Source: an uncultured beta proteobacterium (GTDB taxonomy: Bacteria > Pseudomonadota > Gammaproteobacteria > Burkholderiales > Burkholderiaceae_C). Taken from it: a stretch of 64,000 bases of DNA. The DNA lies in the NCBI GenBank assembly GCA_903945325.1, contig CAJAVE010000269.1:1-64000 (forward strand), in the 5' to 3' direction. This document shows, piece after piece, positions 55,770 through 64,000 of this stretch; position 1 is the stretch's first letter, and each line of letters begins with the position of its first letter. A program made the translations under genes and the position numbers. The notes under the pieces were generated by a model. That model ran no database searches and was not told where the DNA came from. It was given only the letters and a program-made list of their open reading frames with translations.

Positions 55770-56948
55770 TCATCGTTCAATGGTAAGGGCCACGCCCATG
55801 CCACCACCGATACACAGGCTGGCAATGCCCTTCTTGGCATCGCGACGCTGCATCTCATGCAACAAGGTCACCAGGATACGGCAGCCGGACGCCCCGATGG
55901 GGTGGCCGATGGCAATGGCGCCGCCGTTGACATTGACCTTGCTGGTGTCCCAGCCCATTTCGTTGTTGACGGCACAGGCTTGTGCTGCAAAGGCTTCGTT
56001 GATTTCGAGCAGATCCAGGTCCTGGGCTTTCCATCCGGCCCGCTCGAGCGCTTTCTTCGAAGCTGGCACCGGGCCCATGCCCATCAGGGCGGGGTCCAGG
56101 CCACTGGTGGCGAAGCTCGCGATGCGTCCCATGGGGGTCAGGCCCAGGGCGGCGGCTTTCTTTGCGGTCATCACCATCACTGCAGCGGCTCCGTCGTTGA
56201 TACCAGAGGCGTTGCCTGCGGTCACACCACCCGCCTTGTCGAAGGCGGGGCGCAATCCAGCCAGCGCTTCGGCGTTGGACTTGCGGTTGATGAACTCGTC
56301 GGCCGCGAACACGATGGGGTCACCCTTCTTCTGGGCAATGCTGAAAGGCACAATTTCATCCACAAAACGACCAGCGTCTTGTGCAGCAGCAGCCTTCTGC
56401 TGGCTGGCCAGGGCCAGTGCGTCCTGCATGTCGCGGGTAATCGAATAGGCTTTGGCCACGTTTTCGGCGGTGATGCCCATGTGGTACTGGTTGTAGACGT
56501 CCCACAGGCCGTCGACGATCATGGAATCGATCATCTTCCAGTCACCCATGCGCTGGCCGTCGCGGCTACCCAGCAGCACGTGCGGGCTGGCGCTCATGTT
56601 TTCCTGACCACCGGCAATCACGATTTCGCTGTCACCCCAGGCCACTGCCTGTGCGGCCAGCATCACGGCCTTGAGGCCCGAGCCGCAGACTGCATTAATA
56701 GTCAATGCAGGGGTTTCCTTGGCCAAGCCACTTTTGATGACAGATTGACGCGCCGGATTCTGACCCGCACCTGCCGCCAATACCTGACCCAAAATAACTT
56801 CGCCCACCTGATCGGCTGTCAAACCTGTACGGGCCAACAAGCTCTTGATGACAGCTGCACCCAGTTCAGGCGCCGCTATCTTTGCCAGCGTGCCACCAAA
56901 TTTGCCGACGGCTGTTCGTGCGGCTGAAACGATAACGATGTCTTCCAT
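55770..56948 (-). CDS. phaA: acetyl-CoA C-acetyltransferase (beta-ketothiolase)
   Basis: A 392-residue thiolase. The active-site cysteine is in INAVCGSGLKAVMLA (~89), the histidine in GGAIAIGHPIGASG, and the second cysteine in ASLCIGGGMGVAL. It condenses two acetyl-CoA to acetoacetyl-CoA, the first step of polyhydroxybutyrate synthesis, and also works in degradation. It lies 33 bp after phaC and 37 bp before phaB. Confidence 0.93.
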   Translation of the reverse strand: MEDIVIVSAARTAVGKFGGTLAKIAAPELGAAVIKSLLARTGLTADQVGEVILGQVLAAGAGQNPARQSVIKSGLAKETPALTINAVCGSGLKAVMLAAQAVAWGDSEIVIAGGQENMSASPHVLLGSRDGQRMGDWKMIDSMIVDGLWDVYNQYHMGITAENVAKAYSITRDMQDALALASQQKAAAAQDAGRFVDEIVPFSIAQKKGDPIVFAADEFINRKSNAEALAGLRPAFDKAGGVTAGNASGINDGAAAVMVMTAKKAAALGLTPMGRIASFATSGLDPALMGMGPVPASKKALERAGWKAQDLDLLEINEAFAAQACAVNNEMGWDTSKVNVNGGAIAIGHPIGASGCRILVTLLHEMQRRDAKKGIASLCIGGGMGVALTIER

Positions 56949-56981
56949 TTTTTAGTCCTTCAGTGAATCAAACGTGAAAAA

Positions 56982-58700
56982 TTAAGCTTTTGCAAGAACG
57001 TAGCTGCCTGGCGCAGGCATAGTGGTTTTGTACTTGCCCTTGCCATAGGTCTTGGGCGCTGCAATCTGCTTGCCCGCGTGGCTCTTGAGCCAGGTGGCCC
57101 AGTCGGTCCACCAGCTGCCGGGGTACTCGGTCGCACCCTCCAGCCAGGCCGCTTGGGATTTGGGCAACTTGCCGTCGGTACGAATCCAGTGACTGCGCTT
57201 CTTCTTTTCCGGTGGGTTGATCACACCGGCAATGTGGCCGGAGGCGCCCATCACAAAACGCTTCTTGCCCGGCAAAACCTGGGTGGAGGCATAGGCGCCG
57301 CCGATGGGAACGATGTGGTCCTCGCGTGAGCCGTAGATGTAGACCGGCATGTCAACCGTATTCAAATCAACTTTTTCACCACAGACCGTCGCTTTTCCGG
57401 GCTTGACCAGGTTGTTTTCCAGGTAGGTATTGCGCAGATACCATGCGTAATAGGGGCCGGGCAGGTTGGTGCTGTCGGAATTCCAGTACAGCAGGTCAAA
57501 CGGCGGCGGTGTCTCACCCTTAAGGTAATTGCCCACTACGTAGTTCCAGACCAGATCATTGGGACGTAAAAAGCTGAAGGTGGATGCCAGGTCTTGACCC
57601 TTCATCATGCCGCCCTTGCCCATTTCCTTCTCGCGATACTCAACAAAGGCATCGTCGATGAACACATCCAGAATGCCAGTGTCGGTGAAGTCCAGCAGGC
57701 TGGTCAGGAAAGTGGCGCTGGCCACCGGTTTCTCACCGCGCGCCGCCAGCACAGCCAGCGCGGTGCCCAGCATAGTGCCACCGACGCAGAAACCCAGGGC
57801 GTTGATCGTCGGCGAGCCGGAAATTTCTTGCGTGACGGCAATGGCTTTGATGACAGCCTGCTCAATGTAGTCGTCCCAGGTCGCGGTAGCCATGGACGCG
57901 TCCGGATTACGCCAGCTCACCACAAAAGTGCGGTGCCCTTGCGCCACTGCATACCGCACCAGCGAGTTTTCAGGCTGCAAATCAAGGATATAGAACTTGT
58001 TGATGCAGGGTGGCACCATCAGGAAGGGCTTCTCGTAGACCTTGGCCGTCAGCGGCTTGTATTCGATCAGCTGGAAAAACGCATTCTCAAAAACCACCGC
58101 CCCTTCGGTGGTGGCGACGTTCTTGCCGACTTCAAACAGGCTCTCGTCGGTCATGGAGACATGGCCTTGGCGCATGTCGTGCACCAGGTTTTGAATTCCC
58201 TTGGCAATGCTTTCGCCCTTGGTCTCAATCGCTTTCTTCTGCGCGTCGGCATTGAAAGCCATGAAGTTGCTGGGCGCCGCAGCCGCCATCCACTGCTCTA
58301 CTGCAAAGCGGATGCGCGTACGGGTTTTGGCATCCGTTTCCACCGCATCAGCCAGGCCCATCATGGTACGTGCGTTGAGCATGTACATCGCGGCCGAATA
58401 CGCAGCGACTGGATTGGTACCCCAAGCCTCGCCGGAAAAGCGTTTGTCACCGGTTGGCGCAGACAGACCATGGCTGAACATGCCCATGGCGTCCTGCAGG
58501 TATTGCTGCTGCAATTCCTGCAGCTTCTCGGGCGCGAAATGAATTTCGGGTTTTTTGGTGCCAGACACTGGCAGAGCGGAGCCCAAAGCGCCCAAATCCA
58601 TACTCTGTAGCGACTGCACCGCCTTGGACCAGTTCTCGGTCATGGATTGCTGGAACTCCTGGGCAGCCTGGGTCAGAAAATCGGGGGCGTTTTGCGTCAC
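56982..58700 (-). CDS. phaC: class I polyhydroxyalkanoate synthase
   Basis: 572 residues from GTG 58700, preceded by AAAGGTGACA. An upstream in-frame ATG at 58793 would add a stretch with no similarity. The alpha/beta-hydrolase core has the lipase-like box GFCVGG with the catalytic Cys near 302, the Asp in GSREDHIVP, and the His in GASGHIAGV. FDLLYWNSDSTNLPGP and the C-terminal PAPGSYVLAKA are typical of class I PhaC. It polymerises (R)-3-hydroxybutyryl-CoA on the granule surface. It is the first gene of the operon; no phasin or phaR gene is in the window. Confidence 0.95.
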   Translation of the reverse strand: MTQNAPDFLTQAAQEFQQSMTENWSKAVQSLQSMDLGALGSALPVSGTKKPEIHFAPEKLQELQQQYLQDAMGMFSHGLSAPTGDKRFSGEAWGTNPVAAYSAAMYMLNARTMMGLADAVETDAKTRTRIRFAVEQWMAAAAPSNFMAFNADAQKKAIETKGESIAKGIQNLVHDMRQGHVSMTDESLFEVGKNVATTEGAVVFENAFFQLIEYKPLTAKVYEKPFLMVPPCINKFYILDLQPENSLVRYAVAQGHRTFVVSWRNPDASMATATWDDYIEQAVIKAIAVTQEISGSPTINALGFCVGGTMLGTALAVLAARGEKPVASATFLTSLLDFTDTGILDVFIDDAFVEYREKEMGKGGMMKGQDLASTFSFLRPNDLVWNYVVGNYLKGETPPPFDLLYWNSDSTNLPGPYYAWYLRNTYLENNLVKPGKATVCGEKVDLNTVDMPVYIYGSREDHIVPIGGAYASTQVLPGKKRFVMGASGHIAGVINPPEKKKRSHWIRTDGKLPKSQAAWLEGATEYPGSWWTDWATWLKSHAGKQIAAPKTYGKGKYKTTMPAPGSYVLAKA

Positions 58701-58798
58701 ACTGTCACCTTTGTTGCATTTGTCTGTTCTGGAGCGATAGTATCTCAACTGCGGCCTACGGCTCCCTGACAGGCCATGAAAATTACCCCGCAAATTTT

Positions 58799-59071
58799 AT
58801 GTACATCGTTCCTATCGCCTGGCTTTATGTTGTGGTCATGATGAGCGTGGCCGAAGCCACCAATGTCAACGGCACTGTGCTGGGTGCCATCATCACATTC
58901 GTCCTGTACGGAGCGCTTCCGATTGGATTGATTTTGTATTTCATGGGAGCGCCAGGGCGCAGGCGCGCCATCCGGGCGCGTGAGGCTGCAGAGCTGCAAG
59001 CCTCACTCCAGCCAGATACAGGCCACCTGGCGCCCGCTGACGCGGTCGCGCCGGTGAGAAAAAAAGCGTGA
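58799..59071 (+). CDS. small conserved membrane protein
   Basis: 90 residues with two membrane helices: AWLYVVVMMSVAEA and GAIITFVLYGALPIGLILYFM. They are followed by a basic loop (GRRRAIRAREAAEL) and a short tail. I recall such small proteins in Comamonadaceae next to phaC, but no function is known to me. It is divergent from phaC. Its 3' end overlaps the 3' end of pgeF by 69 bases on the opposite strand, which is a long convergent overlap. Confidence 0.7.
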   Translation: MYIVPIAWLYVVVMMSVAEATNVNGTVLGAIITFVLYGALPIGLILYFMGAPGRRRAIRAREAAELQASLQPDTGHLAPADAVAPVRKKA

Positions 59072-59800
59072 CGGGTTGCCCACCGTGCACCACGGTGGGC
59101 TGCCATCATTGCCAAATACCTGGGTAATGCCCAAAGCGTGCAAGCGTTGACGTGCCAGCGCTGGCAGGTTTGCCAACCATTTGTCTCTGGGTTGGGGATG
59201 GAAGCATTGCATCGCGTTGGGGTTGTTCCGGGTAAATGCCGTCACCACATCGGCGCCCACTTCAAACGCGTCCGGCCCGATGCAAGGCCCCAGCCACGCT
59301 ATTATTTCAGTAGCTGGTTGCGCATATTTCACGGGGGTTAGAGGCCTAAATCGTTGGTAAAAATGCTCCAAAATGCCAATTCCAGCGACACCCGCAAGTC
59401 CGCGCCACCCCGCATGCACGGCAGCCACCATGGAGCCACCCCGATCGCACAGCAGCACTGGCAGGCAGTCTGCCGCCATGACAGTACACGCCAAGCCTCG
59501 AGTGCGGGTGAACGCGCCATCTGCCGTCAGGTCGCCGACAGTGGTGGCTTCCAGCGCCAGTATCTGCGTGCCATGAATCTGGTTCAAAAACACCGGCCTG
59601 GCCCCTGTCGCAGAGTGCAGCACAGCGCGGTTACGCGCCACCGCGGCTGCGTCATCACCAACGTGTGAACCCAGGTTCAAACTGTCATACGGCAGTGCGG
59701 AAAAGCCGCCCCTGCGCGTGGTGCACAGCGCGCGGACGCCCGCCGGTGCAAGCCAGTCGGGCACCAGCCAATCAGCCGGAGCAGGTGTGGTTACGTTCAT
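59003..59800 (-). CDS. pgeF: purine nucleoside phosphorylase / peptidoglycan editing factor PgeF (YfiH, laccase domain)
   Basis: A 265-residue YfiH/DUF152 protein. Core motifs: TTRRGGFSALPYDSLNLGSH, FLNQIHGTQI, ADCLPVLL (metal Cys), VAAVHAGWRG (metal His) and WLGPCIGPDAFEVG. Such proteins cleave purine nucleosides or remove wrong amino acids from peptidoglycan precursors. Between HFYQRFR and IAWLGPCIG there is an extra stretch (RPLTPVKYAQPATEI) encoded by the interspersed repeat at 59298-59352. The reading frame is preserved, so the gene may still be functional, with an inserted surface loop. Confidence 0.88.
   Translation of the reverse strand: MNVTTPAPADWLVPDWLAPAGVRALCTTRRGGFSALPYDSLNLGSHVGDDAAAVARNRAVLHSATGARPVFLNQIHGTQILALEATTVGDLTADGAFTRTRGLACTVMAADCLPVLLCDRGGSMVAAVHAGWRGLAGVAGIGILEHFYQRFRPLTPVKYAQPATEIIAWLGPCIGPDAFEVGADVVTAFTRNNPNAMQCFHPQPRDKWLANLPALARQRLHALGITQVFGNDGSPPWCTVGNPSRFFSHRRDRVSGRQVACIWLE
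59298..59352 (+). repeat. interspersed repeat, copy 5, inside pgeF
   Basis: GCTAT, AT-rich loop, GTAGC, then TGGTTGCGCATATTTCACGG, GGGTTAGAGGCC. It matches copies 3 and 4 with a few substitutions. It lies antisense to pgeF and is translated in frame as about 18 residues. Confidence 0.85.
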
Positions 59801-59890
59801 GCAAACAAGGATACTGCAGCGCGTTGCTGAAACAAGCCCGTTACCATTGGTACCCTACGCAAAAGCCCATTTACTAATCGGAGCCGCCCC

Positions 59891-60193
59891 ATGATCCTCG
59901 AACTTGCCGATATCCGCATCCACCCCGGCCAGAACGCCGCATTTGAAGAAGCCATCCAACGGGGCTTGAGCGGCGTCATTGGCAATGCCAAGGGCTTTCA
60001 GGGATACAAGGTCAACCGGGGTCTGGAGAGCCCTGAGCGCTACATACTGCAAGTGTTCTGGGACACGCTGGAAGACCATACCGTCGGTTTCAGGCAGTCA
60101 GACGCCTTTACACAGTGGCGTGCCGTTGTGGGCCCATTTTTTGCAGCGCCTCCGGTAGTCGAGCACTTTGACCTCGTCACAAAATCGGCTTGA
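59891..60193 (+). CDS. antibiotic biosynthesis monooxygenase (ABM) domain protein
   Basis: A 100-residue single ABM ferredoxin-like domain: [60 protein letters not shown]. Small proteins of this type are cofactor-free oxygenases, haem-degrading enzymes or stress proteins. The substrate cannot be inferred. It lies 37 bp upstream of the fumarylacetoacetate hydrolase-family gene and is probably cotranscribed with it. Confidence 0.8.
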   Translation: MILELADIRIHPGQNAAFEEAIQRGLSGVIGNAKGFQGYKVNRGLESPERYILQVFWDTLEDHTVGFRQSDAFTQWRAVVGPFFAAPPVVEHFDLVTKSA

Positions 60194-60230
60194 ACGAACC
60201 ACGCACTTTTACCGCCAAAGGGAATCCACT

Positions 60231-60926
60231 ATGCCCTACGTCTTTGCTCCCTCTCCTCAAGTCAGTGTGCCGGTTGCTGGCCGGTCTGAGCGTTTTCCGG
60301 TGCACCGCATCTACTGTGTAGGTCGCAACTACGTTGAACACGCCCTGGAAATGGGCGGCACTGGCCGCGAGGCGCCATTTTTTTTCATGAAACCAGCCGA
60401 CGCCGTACTGGCCGCAGAACCTGGCGTAGCCGTTGCCATGCCCTACCCCACTCTGACCAGCAACCTGCACCACGAGATTGAACTGGTGGTTGCGATCGGA
60501 ATCGGTGGTTCGCACATCAAGGCCGCAGACGCCGCTAGCCACATTTTTGGCTATGCCGTGGGTCTGGACATGACCCGACGCGACTTGCAAAACGACATGA
60601 AAAAGCAGGGCCGCCCGTGGAGTATCGGCAAAGGATTTGACCACTCGGCCCCCATCGGCGCCATCACCCCGGCAGCCCAGGTACCCGGTATTGCCTGCGC
60701 GGCCATCCACCTGCAAGTCAACGGGCAGGATCGCCAGCACAGCACTATTGCCAAGCTGATCTGGAATGTCGCAGAGACCATTGAACAACTGTCCGCCGCC
60801 TGGACCTTGCAACCAGGCGATTTAATATTCACGGGCACGCCTGAGGGCGTTGGCGCCGTGGTGCGTGGCGACACTCTCGCTGGGTCCATTGATGGCCTGC
60901 AAAGCATACAAATTCACATTGAATGA
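60231..60926 (+). CDS. fumarylacetoacetate hydrolase-family protein, fumarylpyruvate hydrolase-like
   Basis: 231 residues from ATG 60231 with AAAGGGA upstream. The FAH C-terminal fold has [26 protein letters not shown], the metal ligands in [12 protein letters not shown], and [16 protein letters not shown], then [13 protein letters not shown] and [15 protein letters not shown]. The pattern is that of NagK-type fumarylpyruvate hydrolase in gentisate degradation, but no other gentisate genes are here. Related dicarbonyl hydrolases or oxaloacetate decarboxylases remain possible. It overlaps the next gene by four bases (ATGA). Confidence 0.82.
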   Translation: MPYVFAPSPQVSVPVAGRSERFPVHRIYCVGRNYVEHALEMGGTGREAPFFFMKPADAVLAAEPGVAVAMPYPTLTSNLHHEIELVVAIGIGGSHIKAADAASHIFGYAVGLDMTRRDLQNDMKKQGRPWSIGKGFDHSAPIGAITPAAQVPGIACAAIHLQVNGQDRQHSTIAKLIWNVAETIEQLSAAWTLQPGDLIFTGTPEGVGAVVRGDTLAGSIDGLQSIQIHIE

Positions 60927-61738
60927 AGCACCCGCACAACCACCCCACATCAGCCTACGTGGCCCATACCGACGGCCACTGCACGTCCAGCGCCCTGACG
61001 CGTGGCCCCTGGCACCCCGACCACCAGCATGCTGGTCCCCCGGTTGCGCTGGTGTGCCGTGCCTTTGAAGCTGAGGCGCACAAACATGGCTTGACGCATT
61101 TGGCCAGGCTCACCGCCAACCTGCTGCGCCCAGTCCCGATCAGCGATCTGGAGGTCAAAGTTGCCACCATCTACGTTGGCCGCAATGCCGGACATTTTTC
61201 GGCACAACTGATGGCCGCTGGCAAGGAAGTGGGCGTCTTTTCCGCATTGGCTCAGCGTGAAAGTGAATTTCTGCTGCCTGAGGGTCTGCCCGGGCATCCC
61301 CTGCCCACTATTGCGACGCCACCAAAGGAAGCCACACCCGCGTATTTTCCCTTCGCCGGGCGCCACACAGGCTACTCGGATCTGGTCGAGACCCGCGAGG
61401 CGCGCGGCCACATTTTCGACGGCCCTTGTGCCATCTGGTTTCGTTTGCACCACCCTCTCGTGGAAGGCGAGGCCCCAAGCCCCTACCAGCGCGTTGCGGT
61501 AGCCGCCGACTCTGGCAACGGCATCAGCGCGGTACTGGACTACCAGCGCTACAGCTTCGTCAACTCCGACCTGACCATCAACCTGCTACGCCGTCCACTG
61601 GGCGAGTGGATGTGCCTGGATGCGCGCACCTGGCTGGGGTCCAACGGCTGCGGACTGGCCGAATCCGCCATATACGATGAACACGGACTGATCGGTCGCG
61701 CGAGCCAGAGCCTGGCGGTGCGCCAGCTTCAACACTGA
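60923..61738 (+). CDS. thioesterase family protein (double hot-dog)
   Basis: A 271-residue acyl-CoA thioesterase-like protein. It starts [20 protein letters not shown], with [20 protein letters not shown] as the first hot-dog helix region. [20 protein letters not shown] and [20 protein letters not shown] follow. The second half has [20 protein letters not shown] and [24 protein letters not shown]. This is the 4HBT-like/TesB-like thioesterase layout. The acyl substrate is unknown. It overlaps the hydrolase gene (ATGA). Confidence 0.8.
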   Translation: MKHPHNHPTSAYVAHTDGHCTSSALTRGPWHPDHQHAGPPVALVCRAFEAEAHKHGLTHLARLTANLLRPVPISDLEVKVATIYVGRNAGHFSAQLMAAGKEVGVFSALAQRESEFLLPEGLPGHPLPTIATPPKEATPAYFPFAGRHTGYSDLVETREARGHIFDGPCAIWFRLHHPLVEGEAPSPYQRVAVAADSGNGISAVLDYQRYSFVNSDLTINLLRRPLGEWMCLDARTWLGSNGCGLAESAIYDEHGLIGRASQSLAVRQLQH

Positions 61739-61805
61739 AACCGGGTTCGTGGAATACTACGAAGGCTTTTCAGCCTTTCATCTGTTACCCAGAAGGACAA
61801 TCACC

Positions 61806-62321
61806 ATGATCAAACTCAGTATTCCCCTTGCCGTCGCCGTCCTGGTCAGCGCCTGCGCATCCACCCCAAGCGGCCCTGCGGCGACCGCGCAACTGGTGGC
61901 GACCAAGGGCAATGCCGTGACGGGTGAGGTCAGCTTCACCCGTCACGGCAATGCGGTTTTGGTGTCCGGTGAAGTGCGTGGTCTGGCGCCCACCAAGGAA
62001 CACGGCTTTCACATTCACGACAAGGGTGATTGCTCCAGTGGTGACGGCATGAGCGCTGGCGGGCACTTCAACCCCTTGGCAAAGGGACACGGTGCCCATG
62101 ACCACAGCGAGCACCATGCTGGTGACTTGGCCAGCCTCAAAGCCGATGCCAATGGTGTCGCCCGCTTCAGCTACGAGACCACGGCTATCACGGTGGGCGA
62201 CGGTGCCACCGATGTCATTGGCCACGGCCTGATCGTGCACCGTGACCCCGACGATTTCAAAACCCAGCCCACTGGCAACTCGGGTCCACGCGTAGCCTGC
62301 GCAGTGATCGCCAAACGCTGA
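61806..62321 (+). CDS. sodC: Cu/Zn superoxide dismutase, lipoprotein
   Basis: 171 residues from ATG 61806 with AAGGAC upstream. The lipobox LVSAC with Cys17 indicates a lipid-anchored protein of the envelope. Copper ligands are in HGFHIHDKGDC, the bridging and zinc histidines in GGHFNPLAKGHGAHDHSEHH, and GLIVHRDPDDF is the last copper site. The disulfide pair is in KGDCSS and VACAVI. It dismutates superoxide in the periplasm. Confidence 0.93.
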   Translation: MIKLSIPLAVAVLVSACASTPSGPAATAQLVATKGNAVTGEVSFTRHGNAVLVSGEVRGLAPTKEHGFHIHDKGDCSSGDGMSAGGHFNPLAKGHGAHDHSEHHAGDLASLKADANGVARFSYETTAITVGDGATDVIGHGLIVHRDPDDFKTQPTGNSGPRVACAVIAKR

Positions 62322-62341
62322 CCCTGGCCACCAACAGACCG

Positions 62342-62887
62342 ATGCTACGTAGCCCCATCAAACACTGCAAACAATGCGGCACGGCGGTTGTCTATCGCTT
62401 GCCGGACGACGGCGATAGCAAGGAGCGCGCGGTTTGCACCGCATGCGCCACGGTGCACTACGAGAACCCGCTCAACGTCGTGGGAACGGTACCGCATTGG
62501 GGCGACAAGGTGCTGCTGTGCAAACGCAATATCGAACCGCGCTGGGGCAAATGGACCCTGCCCGCAGGCTTTATGGAATTAGGCGAAACCACGGCAGAAG
62601 GTGCAGCCCGCGAAACCGATGAAGAAGCCGGTGCCCAATTTGAAATGCAGGATTTGTTCAGCTTGCTCAACGTGGCCCGAGTCGGCCAAGTCCACCTGTT
62701 TTATCGCGCACGCCTGCTCAGCGACCAGTTCAACCCAGGCACCGAGACCATTGAGGCACGCCTGTTCACCGAAGGCGAGATCCCCTGGGACGAAGTCGCT
62801 TTCCGCACCGTCAAAGAAACGCTGGAACGCTACTTTTCTGACCGCCGCAGTGGGCAATACGGTTTTCACGTCGTTGACATTGCCTAG
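62342..62887 (+). CDS. Nudix hydrolase with N-terminal zinc ribbon
   Basis: 181 residues. Four cysteines (CKQCG and CTACA) form a zinc ribbon. The Nudix box GFMELGETTAEGAARETDEE with EAGA has all the metal-binding glutamates. This type resembles NADH pyrophosphatase (NudC)-like or ADP-ribose hydrolases. The exact substrate is unknown. It starts 20 bp after sodC. Confidence 0.88.
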   Translation: MLRSPIKHCKQCGTAVVYRLPDDGDSKERAVCTACATVHYENPLNVVGTVPHWGDKVLLCKRNIEPRWGKWTLPAGFMELGETTAEGAARETDEEAGAQFEMQDLFSLLNVARVGQVHLFYRARLLSDQFNPGTETIEARLFTEGEIPWDEVAFRTVKETLERYFSDRRSGQYGFHVVDIA

Positions 62888-62904
62888 GCTTGACTATTGA
62901 CACC

Positions 62905-63519
62905 ATGGCCACTGCCAAGCCGACGAGCGAAAGTGTATTGACCAATGCCGTGCTGGAGCTGGTCCTGCACGTTCCAGACAGCGTTGAGCCCACACTCGCA
63001 CGACCCGCGCAACGCGCCCACGCTATATCCCGCGCCGCGGCACGCAATGCCAGCCTGATCTCTGGCTCGCTTTCATTGCCGCCTGGTTTTTTGGGTTGGC
63101 TCACCGTCGTGCCCGAACTGATCGGCATATGGAAATTGCAGGCGCAAATGGTGTCGGATATTGCCGCTGTGTACGGCAAGCGCAAAACCCTGGGGCGCGA
63201 ACAAATGGTGTATTGCCTGTTCAAGCACGTGTCGGCCCAGTTGTTTCGTGACGTCGTGGTACGGGTCGGTGAGCGTGTTGTCATCCAGCAGACCTCTCTG
63301 AAGTTTCTGCAAAACCTGGCCAAAACAATTGGCGTGCAGGTTTCAAAAACGGTGATTAGCAAAGGTGCTTCCCGATTTGTGCCGCTGCTGGGCGCTGTGA
63401 CCGTGGGCGCCTATGCGTACTTTGACACTGCGCAAGTGGCAAAGACGGCGATCGACCTGTTTGAGCGCGACATCGTGATCGATGCAGACACCGAAATCGA
63501 AAAAGATCGCACTCACTGA
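62905..63519 (+). CDS. EcsC-like conserved protein
   Basis: 204 residues from ATG 62905; an upstream TTG at 62890 is less likely. It is helical, with an amphipathic/hydrophobic centre (SLPPGFLGWLTVVPELIGIW) and FVPLLGAVTVGAYAYFDTAQVA near the C-terminus. The arrangement resembles the EcsC / DUF697-like family, whose role is poorly known. No catalytic residues are identified. It is between a Nudix gene and tdk in the same direction. Confidence 0.6.
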   Translation: MATAKPTSESVLTNAVLELVLHVPDSVEPTLARPAQRAHAISRAAARNASLISGSLSLPPGFLGWLTVVPELIGIWKLQAQMVSDIAAVYGKRKTLGREQMVYCLFKHVSAQLFRDVVVRVGERVVIQQTSLKFLQNLAKTIGVQVSKTVISKGASRFVPLLGAVTVGAYAYFDTAQVAKTAIDLFERDIVIDADTEIEKDRTH

Positions 63520-63532
63520 ACCGAAAACCTGA

Positions 63533-64000
63533 ATGGCCAAACTTTATTTCCGCTACTCGGCAATGAACGCTGGAAAATCAACTACCCTGCTGCAGATTGC
63601 CTACAACTACGAAGAGCAGGGCCAGCGAGTCATGCTGTTCACCGCCGCAATTGACGATCGCAGCGGTGCGGGATGTATCGCCTCGCGCTTGGGCCTGCAG
63701 CGCCAAGCCAGTGTGTTTGACGACAGAACAGATTTTTTGGAACTGCTCGCCTCAGAAACCAGCTTGGCCTGCGTACTGATCGACGAATCGCAGTTCCTGT
63801 CGACCAGGCAAGTACGCCAACTCCACCAATTGGCCAATGTGCACAATCTGCCGGTCATCTGCTTTGGCATACGCTCTGACTTTCAGGGCAAAGCATTTCC
63901 TGGTTCAGCCGAGTTGCTAACGCTCGCCGAAGACATTGAAGAAATCAAGACGATTTGCGGATGCGGCCGCAAAGCGACCATGAATATCCGCATCGACGAA
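63533..64000 (+). CDS. tdk: thymidine kinase, 3' end cut by window
   Basis: The first 156 codons of a type II thymidine kinase (usual length about 190-200). P-loop FRYSAMNAGKSTTL, LIDESQFL (metal-binding Asp and base), ICFGIRSDFQGKAFPGSAEL (lasso and substrate region), and the first cysteines of the structural zinc site in ICGCGRKA. It phosphorylates thymidine in salvage. The frame is open to the window end. Confidence 0.92.
   Translation, partial: MAKLYFRYSAMNAGKSTTLLQIAYNYEEQGQRVMLFTAAIDDRSGAGCIASRLGLQRQASVFDDRTDFLELLASETSLACVLIDESQFLSTRQVRQLHQLANVHNLPVICFGIRSDFQGKAFPGSAELLTLAEDIEEIKTICGCGRKATMNIRIDE

Noticed and set aside
58701-58793. Upstream ATG for phaC (31 additional codons)
   Set aside because: The extension has no similarity to PhaC and no ribosome site, whereas GTG 58700 gives the usual length and has AAAGG upstream.

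Overview
The window looks like a chromosomal segment of a betaproteobacterium of the Comamonadaceae, most like Rhodoferax or Polaromonas. The evidence is the protein families and gene orders: a fimT-pilVWXY1E minor-pilin cluster, a rib operon containing a nitronate monooxygenase, phaC-phaA-phaB, and zapA followed by 6S RNA. A short interspersed repeat with the core AGCTGGTTGCGCA also recurs, and I recall similar elements from that family. The taxonomic call is an inference from reading, not a search.

Layout. 1-2658 (minus): 5' part of a giant LEPR-XLL surface protein, cut by the window edge. 3201-11672 (minus): minor pilins and PilY1 for type IV pili. 11768-18254 (plus): riboflavin genes ribD, ribE, an NMO, a ribBA with a degenerate RibA half, ribH, then nusB and an aminotransferase. 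18301-20366: tolQ, tolR, tolA. 20363-22763 (minus): a haloacid dehalogenase and a damaged module (truncated helicase-HNH joined to a truncated PIN toxin, with its antitoxin) lying between two nearly identical direct copies of the interspersed repeat. 22924-31102: aminotransferase, NAD-glutamate dehydrogenase, endonuclease III and an orphan TAXI-type binding protein. 31070-38225 (minus): a cobalamin uptake operon under a cobalamin riboswitch (btuB, two binding-protein genes, btuC, btuD, cobQ).

38300-50621: zapB-like gene, zapA, 6S RNA, and an 11.5-kb integrative element. The element lies between the intact 3' end of the 6S RNA gene and a diverged 46-47 bp duplicate of that end, which sits just before a TauE/SafE gene. 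It carries a P4-type integrase next to the 6S gene, an unknown gene, an AlpA-like regulator, a 1003-aa PrimPol/zinc-finger/DUF3987 replication protein, about 1.7 kb of non-coding DNA and a 1105-aa secreted DUF1566/anchor-D protein. The non-coding stretch contains roughly 215-bp imperfect tandem repeats whose hairpins show compensatory changes. Integrase, AlpA and primase-helicase without virion genes resemble P4-like satellites. This element and its structured repeats are the least conventional part of the window.

51442-58700 (minus): a translationally coupled GGDEF-EAL and HD-GYP pair (c-di-GMP turnover) and the polyhydroxybutyrate operon phaC-phaA-phaB with a terminator. 58799-64000: small metabolic genes (membrane protein, pgeF, ABM monooxygenase, fumarylpyruvate hydrolase-like, thioesterase, sodC, Nudix, EcsC-like, tdk cut by the window end). 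pgeF contains an in-frame, translated copy of the interspersed repeat. No rRNA, tRNA, CRISPR array or insertion-sequence transposase was recognised.
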